Assembly (NCBI GenBank): GCA_947165465.1
Contig: CAMVAM010000005.1
Location: 38,266-102,265 of the forward strand
Direction of reading: 5' to 3'
Length of the DNA: 64,000 bases
From: an uncultured Candidatus Saccharibacteria bacterium
GTDB taxonomy: Bacteria > Patescibacteriota > Saccharimonadia > Saccharimonadales > Saccharimonadaceae
Each line of letters starts with the position of its first letter. Position 1 is the stretch's first letter. The notes under the pieces were generated by a model, which worked only from the letters and a program-made list of their open reading frames with translations, did no database searches and was not told the origin of the DNA. The position numbers and the translations under genes were made by a program. Below, piece after piece: positions 59,392 through 64,000 of the stretch.

Positions 59392-59754
59392 TTACTCTCC
59401 TTGTTTTTCGTTAGACTCTTCCGTCTCATCCTCTTCCTTCTGTTTGCGACGAGAAGCATACTTTGCTTTGCGTTCGTCAACACGAACGAGAAGGTAACGG
59501 AGAACTTCATCAGTAATGTTGAGGACACTCGAAAGCTTAGCTGGAGCTTCAGCTGGGAGTTCAACATCAATGAAGTAATACACAGCAAAATCTTGTCCAC
59601 TGATGGAATATGCCAAGCGTTTCTTGCCGTCATTTTCCTCTTTGGTGATTTTACCGCCGTTGTCTTCAATAAGTTTCTTCACCTTATTGACGACTGGATC
59701 CAGATTCATTTCGAGATCTGGATGAAATAGGATTGAAAGTTCGTATTCTTTCAT
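59392..59754 (-). CDS. rpsF: 30S ribosomal protein S6
   Basis: YELSILFHPDLEMNLDPVVNKVKKLIEDNGGKI...KKRLAYSISGQDFAVYYFIDVE. Confidence 0.94.
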   Translation of the reverse strand: MKEYELSILFHPDLEMNLDPVVNKVKKLIEDNGGKITKEENDGKKRLAYSISGQDFAVYYFIDVELPAEAPAKLSSVLNITDEVLRYLLVRVDERKAKYASRRKQKEEDETEESNEKQGE

Positions 59755-59884
59755 ATGACTCCTTTGGTTAAAGCAAACGCGGTCAAAGCCCGTTTGCTGA
59801 GCTAATATTACTCTTACATTATAGCACAGAGACGGAAAACTGTCTAGTCTTCCGCCTCTGTAAAAGCCTAAGCGTGATTAATAA

Positions 59885-60847
59885 TTATTTATCCCAATCA
59901 AACTTATGACCATAATGACCATATCTTGCGGTCTGTTCGTAAATCGGACGCTTTAAGTCGAGGAACTTAATGATGCCACGTGGAGTGAGATCATAACCTT
60001 CAATTTCCTCTGCTTTACCATCGATAATCACCGTCTGTTCAAGTGGCTCTGCCTTACCAATTGCATAAGCTAGGCGCACAAGTACCTCTTTAGCATGACG
60101 CTTTTTGAGATAATCCACGGCAACTTTACGAGCCATGTAAGCTGCCGAACGGTCCACTTTGGATGGATCCTTGCCCGAATAACAACCACCGCCAATTGCA
60201 ATCCTTGGTCCGTAATTGTCTACAATCAATTTACGACCGGTAAGTCCGGTATCAGCATCGAAACCACCTTGTTGCCAATCACCGGCTGGGTTTAGATGAT
60301 ATTCGAGTTTGCCTTTTAGTTTGCGCTCTTTTACAAACTTATCCACCATTTCTTTGAGCTGTGCCTTAGAAACGTTCTGGAAGCTCGCTACAATCGAATC
60401 AATTGTGCCATCCGGCGCAATCGTGACCTGGGTCTTACCATCAAATGGATATTTGTCGTAGATAAACTCATTCAAATTTCTAGATAGGACGACTTCGAGT
60501 GGCAAAAGCTCTGGGGTTTCATCACAGGCGTAGCCAATCATGATGCCTTGGTCACCGGCACCACCGGTATCGACACCTTGGGCAATTTCTGGTGACTGCT
60601 TCACAATCTTGGTATGGACTTCGACATCATCTCCCGCAATGCGTTTCACAATTGCAGGTATGTCTACATCGCCCTTGGATGTGATTTCGCCGGTCACAAA
60701 AACAACACCGTGTCCGCCACAGGTTTCTGCTGCCACGCGAGAATTCGGATCCTGTGCGAGGTACGCATCGAGAATCGCGTCCGAAATCTGGTCACAAAGT
60801 TTATCTGGGTGTTTTGGAGAAACGCTCTCCGCTGTTCTGTAGAACAT
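59885..60847 (-). CDS. metK: S-adenosylmethionine synthetase (compact, 320 aa)
   Basis: [56 protein letters not shown]. Confidence 0.95.
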   Translation of the reverse strand: [320 protein letters not shown]

Positions 60848-60940
60848 ATCTTTCCTTTCTTGGACGGATTTACCACCTTGGTAAAACTAGGTTGGTAGGG
60901 GGTCACCGGGCCGTTCCCTCACCCCTTCTTGATATTAATA
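60845..60940 (-). promoter_or_regulatory. SAM-clan (SAM-I/SAM-IV-like) riboswitch candidate upstream of metK
   Basis: ATCAAGAAGGGGTGAGGGAACGGCCCGGTGACCCCCTACCAACC...AAGGTGGTAAATCCG resembles the SAM-I core GAGGGAnUGGCCCgAUGAaaCCcgGCAACC...GGUGCCAAuuCCa, with compensatory changes. Confidence 0.75.
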
Positions 60941-60988
60941 TTGTCTTTTTATTGTAGCATGAAAAGCCAGAGCTTACTAGTACAAAAT

Positions 60989-63268
60989 CTAATATTCTTC
61001 TGGAATATCTGCACCACCAGCGTTTGCTAACTGGTCAAATTCGTCAAGTGATGTAATGAGTAAGTCGCGTGGTTTATTGCCATTTTGTGGTCCAATCACG
61101 CCGATTTCTTCAAACCAAATTGCGAGCCCTGACACAAATCCATGACCTTTACCAAGATAAGTCTGAAGCATAGCAGTCGAGAATTTGCCCTTATTAAGCG
61201 AAATCTCTACAGCTTTTCTCACTACTGGATCGTTCGGGTCAAACCTACGGCCAAGGTCGCCAATTGCACCGCCCATCTCCGGACCCATGCCCTTAATCGC
61301 CACGGCCTGTGCGATAACTTCTTTATTATAATCAGGTGGGCGCTGTGCACGTAGGAAATCAGTTACCTTCTCAATATCTTCATCCGGCGACCAAGCACCC
61401 TGGATACGCTCCGGGCCATTTGTGGTCTTTTCGGTCGATAGCAACATATCACCTTGGCCTAGCAGTTTTTCTGCACCAGACAAATCGAGAATAATGCGTG
61501 ATTCCATCGAAGTCAGCACGCGGAAAGCGATACGTGACGGAATGTTACCTTTAATGAGACCGGTAATCACTTTTACGATTGGCTTCTGCGTTGCAAGCAC
61601 CAAATGCATACCGGCTGCACGACCAAGCTGTGCCACACGCACGATTAATGGCTCAAGTTCCTTTGATGCTTGCATCATGAGGTCGCTCATTTCATCAATC
61701 ACGATCACGATGTATGGCATCTTGCCGGTGTTTTCTTTCTCATTCTCAGACAAAGCATCTTCACCGGATTCTTTGAGCTTCGCCGCTTTTTCTTCCATCT
61801 TGCGGTTGTATTCGCCAATCTTCTTGACCTTTTCTTCAGCCATCAAATGATAGCGCCTATCCATTTCGCCGGCCGCCCACTTCATTGCCGAAAGTGCCTT
61901 GCTCGTATCCGTAATCACTGGCGTAAGTAGGTGCGGAATATCATTGTATTGCACCATTTCCACCTGTTTTGGATCTACAATGATAAGACGCATATCCGCT
62001 GGTGAATTACGATAAAGAAGCGACATGATGAGCGTGTTTGTCATCACGGACTTGCCTGAACCAGTCGTACCTGCGATGAGAAGGTGCGGCATGCCAGCCA
62101 GGTCTGCGACCACCGGCTTACCGGAAATATCTTTACCAATTGCAAAGGTCAGTGGCTCTTTAGCACGCTTCCATTCTTCACTTTCGATAATGCCTCTAAG
62201 TGATACTGAAGCAGATTTCACGTTTGGCACTTCCACACCAATTAATTGTGTACCCGGGATCGGTGCTTCAATACGTACAGTCTTTGCGGAAAGATTATAA
62301 GCGAGCTCCTTATCACGCGCCGAAATCTTTGCAAGGTTCACGCCACCCGGCGCACGTAAAGTGTATTGCGTCACACGCGGACCAATATTTGCATCTTCCA
62401 TTTCCACTTCGATACCAAATTCCGAGAAAGTCTTCTGAATAATATATGCGTTCTGTTTCACATTACCCGGATCTTGCGGAGTCTGTTTCTTGCTAAGTAG
62501 CGCTGTAGTCGGCATCTTCCATTCTGGGTCAGAAACAGATACGAGAGCCTTTTCTTCGGCCGGCTTTTCTGGCGTAGTCGGCTTTGCTGCTACCGGCTGA
62601 TGAATTTCCGGCGCCTTTACCTTACGACCAAACAAACCATGTTTCACCGGAGCTTCTTTCGCGGTAGCCGTAGCATTAAGTCCGGAATTAACTTTAATCT
62701 CAATCTGTCCAAGTTTCTTTTCGTCCTTGTCTTCAGTAGCTTCCTTCTTACCTGGCTTCACGACGTTCTTTGTATCTTTAAAAAGCGTAATCGGCGAAAC
62801 TTGCAAGATAAATGCCGTCGTAATAAATATCAACACAATATAGAATATAAGTACCGGCCATTCGCCAAATATACCGGCAAAGAAATCGTTAATCGATTTA
62901 CCTACCGAACCACCATTTTTCCAAACGGCACCAATTCCAGAAATCCAAAGAATCATTAAAATACTTGCGAGATAAACCGGAATGGCAACTTTATTATTCT
63001 CTGAGCGGAGTTTCTTTACTGCTAAATAGACCAAAAGTGGCGGTAAGAAGAATGTCCCAACCCCAAGCCAACCTTGCACCGAACGATGCACCACATTAAG
63101 AGTTGATTTATCTTCGCTAAACCAAGTAATCACAAAGAATAGCGCGAGTGCTATCATTAAAATACCCATTATTTGGCGCCAGAATCCACCTGGAAGTTCA
63201 TGTTCTACGGGAGCTTCTTTTCTAGCACGAGATGTTTTTCTAGATGTTTTACGTTTTCTTCCTGCCAT
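60989..63268 (-). CDS. ftsK: DNA translocase FtsK/SpoIIIE
   Basis: Four or so N-terminal TM helices; MPHLLIAGTTGSGKSVMTNTLIMSLLYRNSPADMRLIIVDPKQVEM; C-terminal gamma-like winged helix. Confidence 0.96.
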   Translation of the reverse strand: MAGRKRKTSRKTSRARKEAPVEHELPGGFWRQIMGILMIALALFFVITWFSEDKSTLNVVHRSVQGWLGVGTFFLPPLLVYLAVKKLRSENNKVAIPVYLASILMILWISGIGAVWKNGGSVGKSINDFFAGIFGEWPVLIFYIVLIFITTAFILQVSPITLFKDTKNVVKPGKKEATEDKDEKKLGQIEIKVNSGLNATATAKEAPVKHGLFGRKVKAPEIHQPVAAKPTTPEKPAEEKALVSVSDPEWKMPTTALLSKKQTPQDPGNVKQNAYIIQKTFSEFGIEVEMEDANIGPRVTQYTLRAPGGVNLAKISARDKELAYNLSAKTVRIEAPIPGTQLIGVEVPNVKSASVSLRGIIESEEWKRAKEPLTFAIGKDISGKPVVADLAGMPHLLIAGTTGSGKSVMTNTLIMSLLYRNSPADMRLIIVDPKQVEMVQYNDIPHLLTPVITDTSKALSAMKWAAGEMDRRYHLMAEEKVKKIGEYNRKMEEKAAKLKESGEDALSENEKENTGKMPYIVIVIDEMSDLMMQASKELEPLIVRVAQLGRAAGMHLVLATQKPIVKVITGLIKGNIPSRIAFRVLTSMESRIILDLSGAEKLLGQGDMLLSTEKTTNGPERIQGAWSPDEDIEKVTDFLRAQRPPDYNKEVIAQAVAIKGMGPEMGGAIGDLGRRFDPNDPVVRKAVEISLNKGKFSTAMLQTYLGKGHGFVSGLAIWFEEIGVIGPQNGNKPRDLLITSLDEFDQLANAGGADIPEEY

Positions 63269-63350
63269 AGTTTTTATTATAACATAGTTTCTTGCTTTTG
63301 CTTATTTTGAAAAGAGAAAGGCCCGAGTAATAACTCAGGCCTATATAGGG

Positions 63351-63605
63351 CTACATAGAATCGGAAATCCTTTTTGAGAGTTGAAGTGCTTCGTCGTAGT
63401 GCTGCTTATTGATATCATCGGTGACGCAGGAGAGAATCCTGAGCGGTTCATCGAGGCTATCAGACAAAGCCATCAGGTTTTCGTAACCAACTTCGCTACG
63501 AACAGTGTTGCCATGAGACTCGGCTTTGTCACACCAGCGATCAAATCTCTTTTGGATACGATCCACTTCATTGACTGCCCATTCAAATGTACCAATACAT
63601 GCCAT
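63351..63605 (-). CDS. Small orphan protein, unknown
   Basis: 84 aa; promoter TTGACT-N17-TATAAT (63648-63676); GGGGG SD; hairpin downstream. Confidence 0.65.
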   Translation of the reverse strand: MACIGTFEWAVNEVDRIQKRFDRWCDKAESHGNTVRSEVGYENLMALSDSLDEPLRILSCVTDDINKQHYDEALQLSKRISDSM

Positions 63606-63718
63606 AAGTTATTACCCCCTAACTCTATTTTTGGCATACCTATTACTATTATAGCACAGATTGCCAAAAAAGTCAAGTTTTGACGCTAATATCTGAATGT
63701 GGTAAAATATAAGGACAT

Positions 63719-63793
63719 TGGACCGTCGCCAAGCGGTAAGGCACTGGGTTTTGGTCCCAGCATTCGCAGGTTCGAATCCTGCCGGTCCAGCCA
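63719..63793 (+). tRNA. tRNA-Gln(TTG)
   Basis: Acceptor TGGACCG/CGGTCCA, anticodon loop TTTTGGT, encoded CCA. Confidence 0.94.
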
Positions 63794-63920
63794 GAATCAG
63801 AAGAAGACTCCGAAGGAGTCTTATTTTGATTCTGATTAGTGCGGCGGGATGAGAACCGTAGGTTCGAACCGAGCGAAGCGAGGTCTAGCCGAAGCGAAAC
63901 TTCGGCGTCATCCTGCCACG

Positions 63921-64000
63921 TTAGCTCGCGTCTCCAGCCAATCTCTTATAGTACTCCCCCAGATCCATCTCCCCCAGTTCCCCAATCAGCCCGCAAATTT
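63921..64000 (-). CDS. Possible C-terminus of a CDS continuing beyond the window
   Basis: Open minus-strand frame ...ICGLIGELGEMDLGEYYKRLAGDAS-stop to window edge. Confidence 0.35.
   Translation of the reverse strand, partial: ICGLIGELGEMDLGEYYKRLAGDAS

Overview
The gene content looks like a Candidatus Saccharibacteria (TM7/CPR) chromosome segment. This assignment is inferred from compact housekeeping genes, a type IV pilus locus, FISUMP surface proteins and a T4SS-like membrane protein; it was not tested by search. Housekeeping content: ftsH, pepN-like M1 peptidase, pnp, lepA (in two pieces), rpsO, truB, recX, recA, murB, folD, ndk, xer-type recombinase, efp, rpsR, ssb, rpsF, metK, ftsK and six tRNAs (one truncated at the window edge). 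Accessory content: a T4P operon (pilM/N/O, pilB, pilC, pilT, pilD, three prepilins), several very large secreted/surface proteins, an amino-acid ABC transporter, a GGDEF protein, and small orphan genes. Most interesting observations: (1) lepA is split exactly between its GTPase domain and domain II by a histidine-phosphatase cassette that has its own promoter and terminator, and the C-terminal half restarts from a leaderless promoter; (2) two promoter architectures, TATAAT-N6/7-ATG (leaderless) and TTGAC-N12-TGTGN-TATAAT with a Shine-Dalgarno leader; (3) a minimal SAM-clan riboswitch candidate in front of metK; (4) two structured 5' leaders with switch-like alternative pairings before orphan genes; (5) a prepilin carrying a FISUMP domain; (6) a possible HopA1-like effector or lyase; (7) nested palindromes and tail duplications downstream of tRNA genes. 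All calls come from reading the sequence and supplied ORFs; no searches or folding programs were run.
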